From assembly GCA_947095585.1 (NCBI GenBank), contig OX352761.1:60132832-60196831 (forward strand): a stretch of 64,000 nt of DNA. The letters are read 5' to 3'. Positions within the stretch are counted from its first letter, which is position 1. The number at the start of each line of letters is the position of its first letter. Below the pieces are notes generated by a model. That model was not told the origin of the DNA and did not search any database. It saw only the letters and a program-made list of their open reading frames with translations. Source of the DNA: Nephrocerus scutellatus. Its lineage: Eukaryota > Arthropoda > Insecta > Diptera > Pipunculidae. The translations under genes and the position numbers were made by a program. Shown one piece after another: positions 31,304 through 43,651 of this stretch.

Positions 31304-33052
31304 TCAGTGTAACTGTTTTTTAAAAGTTCCCAAAATCTTTTTTTTGTTTTTAAGGTTAATTTCAGAACTTATATCTACATTAGCATCGTCGACACTTTGA
31401 TTTTTACACTCAATTGACATTAGAGATTTTTCAAAATTCTTTAATAACTCTTTATCGGCAACTTCGTCTTGTTCAACTACCTTATCTTCATCAAAAAACT
31501 TAATTTCGGTTTTACAATTATTACTAATTTTTTCGTTTAAATTGTTTCGATCATTTGAACTTTCATATTTCTGCAGTGTTATTTTAAAACTATTTGGTAC
31601 TTTATTTATACTACCTGACTTCGATATTAACTTAAATTTCCCTTTTTTCAAAAAGTCTTGACCTAGAATTGCATCATAACTCATCGACTCGTCGCTTACC
31701 ACCTTTAAATCTAAAGGAATTTTATTATCTTGCCAAATTAAAAAAACACGACAATTGCCCAAGGACATGTAATTTACTTTTATTTATCCCTGTATACACT
31801 TGATTTGACAATTTATTTAATTTTACACCAACTGGTAGACAGCTACGTCGGATGAGGCTGATGCAACTCCGTGTGTCTAGTAGGCATTCTAAATAAAAAC
31901 AAAAATTACTGTCGCTCTCTACAAATAATTTTAAAATTCTTACATATTCAGACTCTTCTTGTTTTACAAAGTGAACTGCTTTTTTTCTTGCTGGACAGAC
32001 TGCGGCACGATGCTCTTTGTTTCCGCACACTTAGCACGCACCAATTTCCCTCTTTGGTTTTCTGCACTCTGCTGCCATATGTCCGATGGAGTTGCAATTG
32101 TAGCATCTTGTTGTTGATGCAGATAGCGTTCCTGTCGAATTTCTTTGTTTTAGTGTGACTTTTGAGAAAGCCCGCAACAACTGCGCTTTTGTTTCGTAGC
32201 ATTGTATGTTTGCTTGAACTTTTAGCTGTTCGTCTGGAATTCCTTCTATTATGTAGTCAACCAATTCGCCTTTACGAGCTGCACATTGTTCGCCAGTATT
32301 ACTTTTTCATTGTAGTAGTCGGTAAAGCATTCGCCGAACTTCCATTTTCTGCTTTCGAACTTGCGCCGCAACAGCAAACCGTTCTCTCTTAGGCTGAAAA
32401 TTTCGCGCATCTCTGTGATCAGAGTGTCTAGACATTCGGTAGCGAGATTAGATTTTGAGTGCAACCACGAACGAGCCCTGCCCGTTGTTTTGCTGACCAC
32501 CAATGCACGCAACATGTTCTTATCCACACAGTACACTGCTCCTAAGTTTTTTATTTGCGCTATCCATACTTTGAAAGTTTCTCCGCCATCGTACTCTGGC
32601 AACAGGTCACGCCAAACATTGAGCGAACTTATGCTTGCAGCACCATTGGAGTTTGGACTGGATTGGTTTGACTGGGCTCCAAACATGTTGTCGCCTACTT
32701 GCTGTTGCTGCTGCTGCATAGACATTTGTTTTAAAAACGCATTTTCTCTTTAGAGTAGCTCCTTTTCTCGATTGACTAAAGACAATTCTCTTTTGTAATA
32801 CTCGATCTCTAGTGATTTTGACGAAGTTGACGACGGGTCCGCTTGTGTTTGCTGTTGATTTTGTTGTTGTTCTTCTTCCTCTTGCTGTTCCTCTGCTCCT
32901 GGGCACTCGCCTCGTTGCTCAACCGGCACTTCGTTCAGCCGTGCGACCATGGAAATTTTTGTACCGGTTGACGATAGGCCTAGCTGTTGAAGCCAAGCGC
33001 GTAACTGAATAACGGTGTAAGCATTAGCTTCGATTTGACTTGGTTTGTCCAT
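31304..33052 (-). pseudogene. Gypsy gag and protease, copy B
   Basis: Identical in translation to 7433-9181. The start ATG is at 33052, with stops or shifts near 32750, 32264, 32031 and 31770. The two CCHC knuckles are CYNCNSIGHMAAEC and C-x2-CGNKEHRAAVC-like, the first Cys pair of the latter being split by a stop. Confidence 0.82.
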
Positions 33053-33531
33053 AGTTTCTTTGTAAAGAAAAATTTCCTTTTGGGTTTATTGTTTCCACTA
33101 TAATTATATTTTACTTTTAAACTTATCGTGGTTAACTTTTACACCTTTTGCTTTAATTATTGTCCTTAGTTATTGTCCATTCAGTTTTTTAACATTACAC
33201 TTTTTTTTCTTAGCTTACTATCTTTTAAACACTCTATTTTTTAGTTTTGTTAATTTCAGTCGATTAAAATGTCCATATCCCACTTCTGAGATTGTAAACC
33301 TACTTGGAATGAAAAACACATCAGGTTCTTTAAAATGTATAATATCGACTGACTTTATTTCCTCATACAATGTACTTCCTACCAATACCTAATGCAGAGA
33401 GCGACCATTATTATATTTATGAGTACATATATGTGTATAAGATGGAGAGACGACAGAGTGTTGCCACTGAGTAATCCTGCTACAACTAAGAGACGACAGA
33501 GTGTTTCCACTGAGTAATCCTGCTACATATC

Positions 33532-34411
33532 TGTTATTTATTTGGTGTGTATGTTTGTTATTGTATCGTTTATTAATTTGGTGCATTGTTCTGTTATTGT
33601 ATGCCCTTCTATTGGTGTCGTAGGTTCTGGTGTTATGTAACATATATATAAAATTCTTTATTTTATCTTAAACATTTTGTGTTTTGTTTATTTGCTTATG
33701 TATATAACTTCCTGTTATTTCTTTTTGAAATATATATAGTTAGTAATATTGCCAGGATAACTTATATTATTGTTAATGTTAAAGTTGTAGTTGTAGTTGT
33801 ATTGGATGGGTTGTTGTTGTTCATTATTTTATCCGCAGATATCGTTGTTTCTTTTGAGAACCAGTGTCCATATGTTGTATTCCTGGATGGTGATTCGTTT
33901 AGGCCCAATAAGTAGTGGTTTGAATTGCGGAGGTTCTGGTTGATGTCCGCACTCCAAACGTAGGGATGTATTCATCCTCCATAAGTGGAATTTGGATTGA
34001 TGGTTTCAATGTTTTGTTCCACTGGATCTGAAATTGTTCAGGCTGCGGGATCTGGAGTAGCTATGATTCGGTTTGCAGGATCTTGATTCAGTCCGCAGGA
34101 TTTGGAAAGGTTGAATGCTGTCTTCAAGGATGATGTCTTCTAAGATTCGGTCCGCAGGATCGTCATGTGACATATTTTTACTAATGTATATGCGTATTGT
34201 TTTAGAAGGAGGATATACCACAAGGACGTCTCAAGTAACGAAGAAGAAGAGTGAAGTTTGGATTCACATTAGTTGCGCCTTATCCAGTCTTCTATCGCTA
34301 TATTTGCAGGAGAGCAAAAGCAGAAGTCCTATCTTCGATTGCTGTATTTGCCTGAGTAAAACAGAATATCGAAGAGAGAATTATAATACCAATGTGTTCG
34401 ATTGATGAAAT
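33532..34411 (-). other. Older gypsy-like host sequence, copy B
   Basis: Duplicate of 9661-10540. Weak coding traces only. Confidence 0.45.
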
Positions 34412-34415
34412 ACAT

Positions 34416-35591
34416 AGGGTGCCGTAAATGTTTTTAGAAAATGGTAATACTGGTGTTTTCCGATGCAAATCTCTAAGTCAGTCAAAAAGTTCAACATTTT
34501 TGGAGGTTATGTTTCTCAAAAGTAATCCGTCAGTTCGCATCGCAACATTGTTTTTTATTTACTTGAAAATTTGATTTCAGTGAAAAAATGGAATTATCGC
34601 GTGATGATTTTTTACGATTTTCGAAAGGGGTTAACTCAACAACAGTGCTTCGAATCACTTCACTCGACTTTTGGCGACGAAGCACCATCCTTGGTGCTTA
34701 TAATTGGTGCTTATATTTGGTACAATGAACTCAAACGCGAACGACGTTCACTCAAAGACGAGCCTCATGAAGATCGTCCAAAAACAGCTATTGTACCAGA
34801 AAACATTGATGCTGTGAGAAAACTGTTTGAAGAGGATCGTCATGTGACTTATCGGGAAATCAAGGCATGCCTAGGCATTAGTAACACCAGCCTCTATACG
34901 ATCTTACATGAACATTTAAAGGTGCGGAAGCTATGTGCACGTTGGATTCCAAATTTTTTGACAGAAGTACAAAAAAAGGTTCGTGTGGATTAGTGCCGCC
35001 AAATGCTTCAAAAATTATTTGAATGTACTTCCAAAAACGTGTACAAGATCGTGATGACGTGAAGGCGTGACGAGTCATGAATATTTGCGTATAAGCCGAA
35101 AAGAAAATGGCAATCGACTGTTTGGGTCTTCCAATTCGAAGAAAATCCAACAAAAAAGCTAGCTCGGAACGTTGGGAAGCAAATGGGTGTGTTTCTTCAC
35201 GAAAGCCGGTCATTTGGCTATTGTGGCTCTTGAAAATTAAATGACAGTCAATTTAGCTTGGTATACGACCATTTGTTTGCCTGATGTTTTCAACCAATTG
35301 AGAGAAAACAACCGAAAACAGCGAATCATTTTGCATTACGATAATGCAAACTCACGCACATCCCATCAAACAAGCGAGTATTTGAGCACTCAAACGATCG
35401 AATTGATGAGTCTCATCCGCCTTACAGCCCCGACTTGGTACCCAATGACTTCTTCCTGTTCCCAAAGTTCAAAGTATTTAAAAGTGTTTAGATCTTAAAG
35501 GCGAATATTTTGAAAAGCAATAAAGCCATTTTTGATGAAAAATTTTAATTTTTTATTACTTTTTCTATAAACTTTTACGGCAACCCTCGTA
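34416..35591 (+). mobile_element. Mariner transposon, copy B
   Basis: Duplicate of 10545-11720 with the same breaks. The transposase pieces are at 34571-34993 and 35241-35498, and one substitution lies near 35443. Confidence 0.88.
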
Positions 35592-36092
35592 ATTCTGAGT
35601 TCTTTCATAAAATAAGTGGACCTTTTATACTTAATTTCTAACATAGTTTCTTATGATCAATAACAAAAGTACAAAGTAATATTAATGTTCTACATTTGAT
35701 TTTCAGTGCGCTCAGTGCCCACTTTATAAAAGTAGCGCACAGAGTCATAACTTATTGATAATAATTTGTAAAGTTGTCCTAATTTTCTGGAACAACTTTG
35801 CTGTTAATTTTTTGAAGCTCGATATCTGACTCGTTAGGCGTGTTGCCGTGTCAACGTAAACCCAAAAGCCGGAGCTTTCTAGGGAGTCAGAATACGGAAT
35901 TGGTATGTTGCTTTAATAAATGAAAACTCGATGATTATTGTTCAACGTTAGGTGTGAAGATGATTTTATTCAGTGAATTTTCCCTTCTTTTATACAAAAA
36001 TAATTGATCGATTTTCGACCAATGATCGACTCTGGAATGCCTACTCATCGATATTCATATTTTACATAATATCGCTTTATTAGCATAGTGTA

Positions 36093-38214
36093 TGTATGTA
36101 CGTATGTAATATATGACCGACCGCGTCAAGTGTTTTTGGGTTCGTTCGCCTATGCTGCTTCGTTGACATATTTGTTTCCACAAGCGAAAGACCTTATTAC
36201 TACTTCATTACCATTTCCATGCGCCGCTTACTCAGCGCAATGCGTGGAAAGGGTAATTAACGTTCTAAGCGGCCGGCGCTCGTTTGCCCATGATGTTTAG
36301 ATTGCATATTTCTTTTCATAGGCGAACGACCGCCGGTCATAAATTATGCTATTTAAGATGTTTTATATTTTTTGTTTCCATGCACCGAGTGTGCCATTAA
36401 AGAATACGTATGGGTTATTTTGTTTACTTTTGTTTTCATGCACCAAGTGTGCTATTAATTAATACGTAGTAAGGGTAGTAATAAGTAATAAGGGATCTCA
36501 AAAAGAATTTTTACAATGTAGTGTTTTAATATATATATTTTTTTTAAATGTTATGTTACCTACAAAAAGTTTTTTTTTCTGTGTAGGATTCTTAAATAAC
36601 TAATTTCTTAAGTTGAATAAATTTAGTAGTTACAAACTCTCTTTTTTTTAAATTCTCTATATTAACTTCACTTGCCCGTGGGTCGGTCGGTCGTCGGTCG
36701 TCTGTCGTGGAATCTTGCGATCAATTTTTAACCCACTTCCCAAAGCCCGATTTTATTGAAATTTTGCACACATGTGTCTTTCTGGAGACAACACTTTCTA
36801 TTAAATTCTATATTATTCTATTCTAAATTTGAGGCCCCGGGGTCGGGGGGCTCCCATACAAATATTTTACAAAATTTTACTCGATTTTCTTCAAATTTTA
36901 TACACATGTGTATCTCTGATAGACAACACTTTTTGTAAAAATTTTGCAGAATTTTGAATTTTGAATTTTTGGGCCCCGGGTTCGTGGGACCCCATAAATT
37001 TTTTTGTTTTAATAACCCGATTTTCTTTAAATTTTATATACGCGTGTATCTCCGATAGGCAACACTTCTTGTAAAAATTTTGGAGACCCTGGGCCCCTTT
37101 TTTAAGTTTTTGGAGTGAACGGGACCTGAGGGCCAAAATTTTTTAAAATTTGGCTCGATTTTCTTCAAATTTATAACACATGTGTATCACTGATGGACAT
37201 AACTTTTTGTAAATTTGTTAGAGTGATAGGGCCCTGAGACCCATGTTGTGTCCATGTAAATTTTTTAAAAATTAGCCCGATTTTCTTTAAATTTTAATAC
37301 ATACCTATCTCCTATTAGAGAATTTACCTGAAAATTTTTAATTTTTATGGGTTGTTTTTTTATTTTTGTTCCTTGTTTGCTATGCATGAGTATTAGGTTG
37401 GTTTTTATTTACGTTGAATAATTATTACTCAATTTTTATTTAATATGGATAATTACAATTTTGTTGAAAGATTTTTACATTGATTAGCCAATGTCTTAAT
37501 TTTAATTAAATTTAGGTTTATTATTTAATTTTAACTACGAACAATTAACTTACATTATTTTTACTAATTTTTTTTATAATGGTATTAATAAATGGTTTTG
37601 CTTAGTATTCATAATGCTTCTTATCGTTTTCTTTCCTTCGTATTTGATTACGCAGTTTAATCCTTCTTCAGATAACACTTCATATGGCCCTATGTAAATA
37701 GATTCCAGTTTTCTTCTATTCTCATTTCTTAACAAAACTAAACTACCTACTTCAAAACTAGTTTGTTTACTTCTAGCCTTCCTATCGTGTCAGTTTTTCT
37801 ATCGTTTTTTCTGTCTAGAAGTGTATCTCTCGTATCTCTATGAGCGATTTGTATGTACGTATGTAATATATGACCGACCGCGTCAAGTGTTTTTGGGTTC
37901 GTTCGCCTATGCTGCTTCGTTGACATATTTGTTTCCACAAGCGAAAGACCTTATTACTTCATTACCATTTCCATGCGCCGCTTACTCAGCGCAATGCATG
38001 GAAAGGGTAATTAACGTTCTAAGCGGCCGGCGCTCGTTTGCCCATGATGTTTAGATTGCATATTTCTTTTCATAGGCGAACGACCGCCGGTCATAAATTA
38101 TGCTATTTAAGATGTTTTATATTTTTTGTTTCCATGCACCGAGTGTGCCATTAAAGAATACGTATGGGTTATTTTGTTTACATGCACCAAGTGTGCTATT
38201 AATTAATACGTAGT
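36093..38214 (-). mobile_element. Internally deleted LTR-type element, copy B
   Basis: Duplicate of 12222-14343: direct repeats 36093-36470 and 37850-38214, ~135-bp tandem array 36747-37311, and integrase GPY/F fragment 37591-37849. The 35592-36092 stretch before it is non-coding. Confidence 0.5.
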
Positions 38215-39912
38215 GTGAGGAACAAAATTCTTCACATTAGAATTTCTCCCACACAACATGTCAGGAAATAATTTCCAAGCCTTTTGTCATGGACATAAAA
38301 TTAAAGAAATAAAAACTCAAAATGTAGTTACCAACGCACTCTCTACAAAGTAACTCAAAAGTCACTTAACTTTCGGCGAAACGGCCAACATTTCGTTTTC
38401 TCTTTCTTCTCCTATTACAAGCAATAGGCGCATTTAGCAAAACCACCACCACGCAGATGCACAACGCATGGTCTTTTATCACATCAGTAGATCACTACGG
38501 CACACAGCAGCGAATTCGCCGGAGAAAACGTCTGTCCCCCTCGCGCTCAGGCAGTAGGTGCAGACGTACTCCCACGCATAGCAGACAAGAAGCAAAATAC
38601 CATGTAACGGCTGGCGGTGTCAATGACCTGAGCACCGCTCAGACAAAAAAAAAACTACCAAGTGGGCTCGCCAACGAATGCAAACAACAACATGCGTGTT
38701 CGAAACTGAGCTTATGCATACACACACACACACGGCGTAAGGCAGACAACAACATACATAATCGCAACTGAGCGATGAAGAATTTATGCGTACACACACA
38801 CGTTGCAAGGCCAGAAACATACATGTTGTTCTTCAAAGGAAACATCCTACGAAGAACATGTATATTTCAAAGGCGCATACATGCGTCTGAATTTATGGAA
38901 ATCCAGCACAACAACAACGAACACGATGAAAACAAAAAGCCAACGGAAAACCAACCGCTGGGAAACAGTATAAAAGGAGCACGCAGCTCAAGCAAAAGGT
39001 CTATTCTTCCTGAGTTCCTTCCACTGTCCACACCTAATAGTTCAAGAGTACTACCTTGCTATTCCTTCCACTGTTCACAACAAATAGTTTAAGAGTACTA
39101 CCTTACTATTATTGTTGAACTACATCCTGCCGAAATCTCAAATCCTCGACTAATCTTTCTTTCAGCTACAGTGGTTCAAGAGTGCTACCTTGCCACTACG
39201 ATTAACCCATAAACTTCTTTCAGCTACAGTGGTTCAAGAGTGCTACCTTGCCACTACGATTAACCCATAAACTTCTTTCAGCTACAGTGGTTCAAGAGTG
39301 CTACCTTGCCACTACGATTAACCCATAATCTTTCTTTCAGCTACAGTGGTTCAAGAGTGCTACCTTGCCACTACGATTAATCCATAAACTCCCTTTCAGC
39401 TACAGTGGTTTAAGAGTGCTACCTTGCCACTACGATTAACCCATAAACTTCTTTCAGCTACAGTGGTTCAAGAATGCTACCTTGCCACTACGATTAACCC
39501 ATAAACTTCTTTCAGCTACAGTGGTTCAAGAGTGCTACCTTGCCACTACGATTAACCCATAAACTTTCTTTCAGCTACAGTGGTTCAAGAGTGCTACCTT
39601 GCCACTACGATTAACCCGTTCTCTCCCAATTCTAGGAGCCAAGGGGTACAAGTACTTCGTACTTAAACCCATCGCTAACCCATAGATTTTCTTTCAGTTT
39701 TTTTTTGTACTTTACTTTACAATTTTTTTTGCAATTTTCTTTAACGAATGTAAATCCAATGATGGAACCAAACAATAACAATTTTTTTTGAAATAATAAA
39801 GAGATTCACTTGATTTTCCACAAACCCAAAAACCATAAATTTTATTGTAACGACCCCCCTTTATTGAACCCTGGTCACACTGAGTTCTACCCCGGCTGGG
39901 AAACTCCGTTAC
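38214..39912 (+). repeat. Osvaldo-like LTR, copy B (1.70 kb)
   Basis: Duplicate of 14343-15989 but 52 bases longer. After AATGTAGTT (about 38330) it has a unique block containing CTCTACAAAGTAACTC, where copy A has only TTTCG repeats. The TATA box is near 38968, the eight hairpin units run 39164-39633, and the LTR ends GTTACA. Confidence 0.8.
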
Positions 39913-39914
39913 AA

Positions 39915-39932
39915 TTGGCGCCCGAGCAGGGA
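39915..39932 (+). promoter_or_regulatory. Primer-binding site, tRNA-Lys type, copy B
   Basis: Same 18 bases as 15992-16009, two bases after the LTR end. Confidence 0.8.
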
Positions 39933-39998
39933 CCCTGGAATTTTAAAAAAACAAAAAAAACTAAGCCAACAACCCAATAATACCAGCACGAAGACAAG

Positions 39999-40130
39999 AT
40001 GGTCAGGACGAGCTGGGTGTACAACCTGTCGAAGGACGAGCTGAAGACCTATTTGAGTGAGTTCAGACTGGACAGTAATGGTGCACTCGATGAACTGGCC
40101 AATCCGCTTGACAGAGAACCTCCAAATTGA
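39999..40130 (+). pseudogene. Osvaldo-like gag start, longer version
   Basis: The ATG at 39999 opens a 43-codon frame. It matches copy A for 23 codons, then continues LDSNGALDEL, the expected SAP-like continuation, before changing into unrelated sequence and a TGA at 40128. The element is therefore truncated in gag here too, about 35 bases later than in copy A. Confidence 0.75.
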
Positions 40131-40400
40131 CGAATTTCATGAAAATAACAAAAGTTCAAACCGATGCACAAATGCCTCTTCCCCTCTGCATTGTAATCTA
40201 ACAAACTCTATTCGATAGATAATTCCTTTAGGAAGACATGGGTGTGGGTCAATTTAGTGAGACATATATGTGAGCTTGTTAATCTGCTTTACAGCGAACC
40301 TCTAAATTCAAAATAACAAATGTTATTTTTACCAATAAATATGCAGGCTGTATACATATGAGATTCTGTTAATTTTGTTATTTGTTAAAAACTTCACATG
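40131..40400. other. Non-coding stretch before Tigger
   Basis: No coding frame. A ~45-base segment around 40095-40150 (AATCCGCTTGACAGAGAACC) recurs in altered form around 40275-40325 (AATCTGCTTTACAGCGAACC), a short internal repeat that may belong to the Tigger end. Confidence 0.45.
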
Positions 40401-41466
40401 CGTTGGATAAGACGTTTTAGGCAACGTCACAACATTGTCTTTGGAAAAGTTTCAGGTGAAGCTGCCAAGGTCGACAATATGCTATGTGAATATTGGATTA
40501 AAAAAGTTTGACCAAATCTGCGACAGGGTTATTCAGATGAAGACATCTTTAACGCCGATGAAACTGCACTGTTCTATAAGCTTGCTCCGGATAAATCCTT
40601 CCGCTTTAGAGGCAAACGCTGCATTGGTGGAAAATTCTCCAAAGATAGAGTAACAGTTATGGTCGCTTGAAATATGATGGGGTCAATAAAAAGAAAACTT
40701 TTAGTGATCCTAAGTTTTTTAAGAAAATCAAAATCCCCTCGTTGTTACAAAAGTGTTAAATCCTTACCGGTCTTTTATAAAGCAAATCAAACTGCATGGA
40801 TGATGTCTGAGAGTTTCACGGATTATCTTCATAAATGGGATAAGAAGCTAAAGCGACAAAACAAGAAAATTATTTTGACTGTAGGTAATTGTCCTTGTCA
40901 TCCTAATATTGAAAACTTAAGCTCGATTAAACTGATATTTCTGCCTGCCAACACAACATCAGTTTTGCAACCTTTGGACCAAGGAATAATAAAGAATTTA
41001 AAAGTGCGCTTCCGAAAAATATATGTTTTAAAAATAATTGAAAATAATCATTTCAATCCTTCTATACTGGATGCAGTGCTCATGATATCCAAGTCTTGGA
41101 ATGATGTCACGCAGATGACCATTGCAAATTGCTTCAAACATGCTGGCTTGCTTTTATCAGCATCTCATTAAAGTTCATTTCATTAAAGAGAACAATATTC
41201 CTTTAAGCGATCTAGCAATGACGATCATAAATAGAGTGGTACCAGCCGAAGAATGGGAGCAATACGTAAAATTGACGACAATGTTTTAACATCTCCGACG
41301 GAAACTGACGACGATATTGTATAGGAGGTTAGTTTAAACCCACAAGAAGATGATGGAAGTGAAGCAGATAATGGAGAGCTCGAAGAAAACTTCACTCCTC
41401 CTACAGCCTTTGAATTGTTGCGAACTTTTGTATGTTTTAATGAGTTACATGATGATATCAAACAAA
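40401..41466 (+). pseudogene. Pogo/Tigger-type transposase pseudogene
   Basis: The frame begins inside the CENP-B-type DNA-binding domain (WIRRFRQRHNIVFGKVSGEA). After a TGA near 40508 it reaches FNADETALFYKLAPDKSFRF with the first catalytic aspartate, then GKFSKDRVTVMVA and a second TGA near 40669. It continues with KSKSPRCYKSVKSLP, IILTVGNCPCHP and FLPANTTSVLQPLDQGIIK, which holds the third aspartate. In the middle motif the usual catalytic aspartate is glycine (VGNC). An acidic tail ends near 41480. It is related to cut-and-paste DDE transposases of the Tc1/mariner superfamily. The N-terminus is missing, and stops and the lost aspartate make it inactive. Confidence 0.85.
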
Positions 41467-41535
41467 CAAAAATTTTATAAAATTTAAAATATGTACATAC
41501 ATAAAATTAAAATTATTTGATAATTATATTTATAA

Positions 41536-42097
41536 CTAGCTGTTCCCGGGCGCTTTGCTACCCGCCCACTGACGCCACGCCCACTTACACCCGCGTTTCC
41601 CGGCTGACCCATCCCCCTGACGCCACGCCCACTTACACCCGCGTTTCCCGTCTGCCCCATCCCGCTGACCACCCGCCCACTCACGCCACGCCCACTTACA
41701 CCCCAATAACTAACCAAATCATCAATCCAGAAAACTATAGAATCGACACTTATACAGGCAAAAAATGTACACTTGTTCTAATACTTTTTATGTGAAAATT
41801 ATATACAGGGAAAACTACATTTTCCACCCCAGCGCCACCTATCGGGTCCAAATTTTTTTTTGTCAACGACTTTCTTTTTATTTAAATATTATATGGTGTA
41901 AATTTGAGCCAAATCGTTCCATAAATAAGAATTTTCAGAAAAAACGATACCAGCGCCACCTAGCGGGGCTGAATTCACCTTTTAAACGTTTTCTGGACTT
42001 CCACAAATAATTTAAGACCAAAATTAACCAAATCGGTTCAGCCGTTCTCGAGTTTTAGCCAGTCTGACGCACAGCAATTGATTTTTATATATATAGA
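41536..42097 (-). mobile_element. Complete non-autonomous Helitron, 562 bp
   Basis: Minus-strand start TCTATATATATAAAAATCAA at 42097 with a flanking A. Minus-strand end CTAG at 41536-41539 with a flanking T, preceded by a GC-rich hairpin region (GCGCCCGGG). Insertion between A and T without target duplication is the Helitron rule. Interior minisatellite: the GACGCCACGCCCACTTACAC unit occurs three times between 41570 and 41703. No gene. A likely autonomous relative is at 55626-56202. Confidence 0.7.
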
Positions 42098-42657
42098 TAT
42101 ATAATATATATTATACAGGGTGTACCCGTTAAGGTGGCAAATACTTAAAGGGATGATTCCTTGGTTAATTTCGTAAAAAAATCGTATGGGATGGGGGGGT
42201 CTATTTTCACCACCTGCGGTGTACGTAACGTTTTAATGCAAAAGATGTACTTTTGACCTTTCATCACTTCACACCCTGTAACTCTTGAACGCTTCTAGCT
42301 ACAAGGCCACTGTTGGTCATTTTTGAAAGAAAATTAAATTTATAAGATCAAATAATAAACATTTTCTTAAATTCTTGAAACCGTTACCGATATAAACGTC
42401 TTCAAAATCCAAAAATGTTTTTTCTTTTCTTAAATTTTATTTTCAAACGCGAATATTTCGAAAATCGCTCTCGGATAATTTTTTTTTTGACAAATGCAAT
42501 AATAAAGCCTATTCAATTTTCTACAAATCCACATCACAATATTTATGCATTCGGTCAACAGGAGCAGGGTTGAAAGTTAAAGTTTGTAAAATTAACGAAT
42601 ACGTACTTTTGACCTTACATGACTTCATACCCTATAACTCTTGAACCGTTCCAGATG
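42098..42657. other. Unclassified repeat, host of the BEL insertion
   Basis: Starts TATACAGGGTGTACCCGTTA, terminus-like. Two related segments (GTACTTTTGACCTTTCATCA near 42248 and GTACTTTTGACCTTACATGA near 42603), each followed by CC(C/T)(T)GTAACTCTTGAAC-like sequence, form an internal repeat. It appears to resume at 49130 after the BEL element. Confidence 0.45.
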
Positions 42658-42856
42658 TGTTTTATCGCGTGTTTCGGTTTGGTATTACGGCTTGTGGTTG
42701 CTTGTGTCGCGGCTTGTTGGCAGAAGTATTTCTGCGATGTGTTCTGAACTGCACGACGTCTACTTTTCAACTCAATTCAACTTTCGTATTGCTGCGCTAT
42801 ACTGCTTGTCAGCATCAAGTACGATGTCGGTCACTATCAGTCGTCTCTCTCTAACA
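42658..42856 (-). repeat. 3' LTR of BEL element
   Basis: 199 bp, starting TGTTTTATCG and ending CTCTCTAACA, identical to 48931-49129 base for base as far as I can read. The pol stop codon lies within it. Confidence 0.95.
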
Positions 42857-43651
42857 CTCCTCCCCCCGTGAATCACCCAGGGATTCACCATCAACGGCAA
42901 TGACGGCAAGTTTCGTGGCTGGGCGGCGGATATGTCCGGTTGCGGTTTTGACCTCTGCAAACCGCACTTGTCCATCTTTGGCAGGAAATACTCGAACTAT
43001 TCGTCCTTTACGCATTTGACTACGAGACTGACCTGATTCGCAAATTATGACCAGATCGTTGACTTTCAGTGGGCGTACTTCATCGTGCCATTTTGGTCGT
43101 TTTAGCAGCTGTGGTAGGTATTCGACGGTCCATCTCTTCCATAGGCGATCTTTAAGATTTTGACATATTCTCCATTGTTTCCTGAGGCAGATTTTATCAT
43201 CAACTGGATGAGGCGTCTGTGTAGAGTTTACGCAGCCTATCAAGAAATGGTTCGGCGTCAATGGTTCGTCGTCTTCAATGTTAAGTGGGATATCTGTGAG
43301 TGGACGAGAATTTATGATGTTTTCGGCCTCGATAAATACACTTCGTAGGGTTTCTACCCTGGGTGTCTGGTCTGACAGTGTTCGTATGAGTAGTCTTTTA
43401 ATTATCCGAATTAGTCGCTCCCAGCAACCTCCTGAGCTAGGATTGGCGGGACAATTGAATACCCATTCGATATTACGGTTAGTGGCTTCCCTTTGTATAT
43501 GGTCAACATCAAATAATTGACTGTCTTTCAATTCTCGTTGGGCTCCAATAAAGTTGGTACCATTGTCGCTTCTAATTCTGACCGGTGTACCTCTTCGATT
43601 GATGAAGTTGCGGAGACATACGATGAAGGCATCCGTGGATAGATTCTCTGC
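42851..43651 (-). pseudogene. BEL integrase core and C-terminus
   Basis: Same frame as the upstream pol segment, after the TAA at 43652. It contains RIRSDNGTNFIGAQ (second catalytic aspartate), FNCPANPSSGGCWERLIRII (glutamate in the CWE motif), IINSRPLTDIP and LTPNHFLIG, then a C-terminal module with WHDEVRPLKVNDLV. The frame ends at a TAG four bases inside the 3' LTR, so the LTR supplies the last codon and the stop. The first methionine after the break is at 43531. Confidence 0.88.
42857..42872 (-). promoter_or_regulatory. Polypurine tract of BEL element
   Basis: The minus strand reads CACGGGGGGAGGAG immediately before the 3' LTR, the primer site for plus-strand DNA synthesis. It overlaps the last codons of pol. 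Confidence 0.8.

Larger units (their letters stand above)
28491..33527 (-). mobile_element. mdg3-like gypsy element, copy B
   Basis: Duplicate of 4620-9656: LTRs 28491-28725 and 33293-33527, integrase 28760-29767, RNase H 29773-30417, RT 30741-31163, protease 31304-32030 and gag 32031-33052, all on the minus strand. Every stop and shift seen in copy A is also here, including the arginine in the protease active site. The only change noticed is one base near 30485. Confidence 0.9.
23875..40067 (+). repeat. Segmental duplication, copy B (16.2 kb)
   Basis: Second copy of 1-16144, offset by 23871-23874 bases over most of its length and by 23923 after a 53-base length difference near 38330. It differs from copy A at its right edge: the gag frame of the Osvaldo-like element continues into 40068-40110, so this copy keeps more of the ancestral sequence at that point. 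All frame breaks of the nested elements are shared with copy A, so they predate the duplication. Confidence 0.97.
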
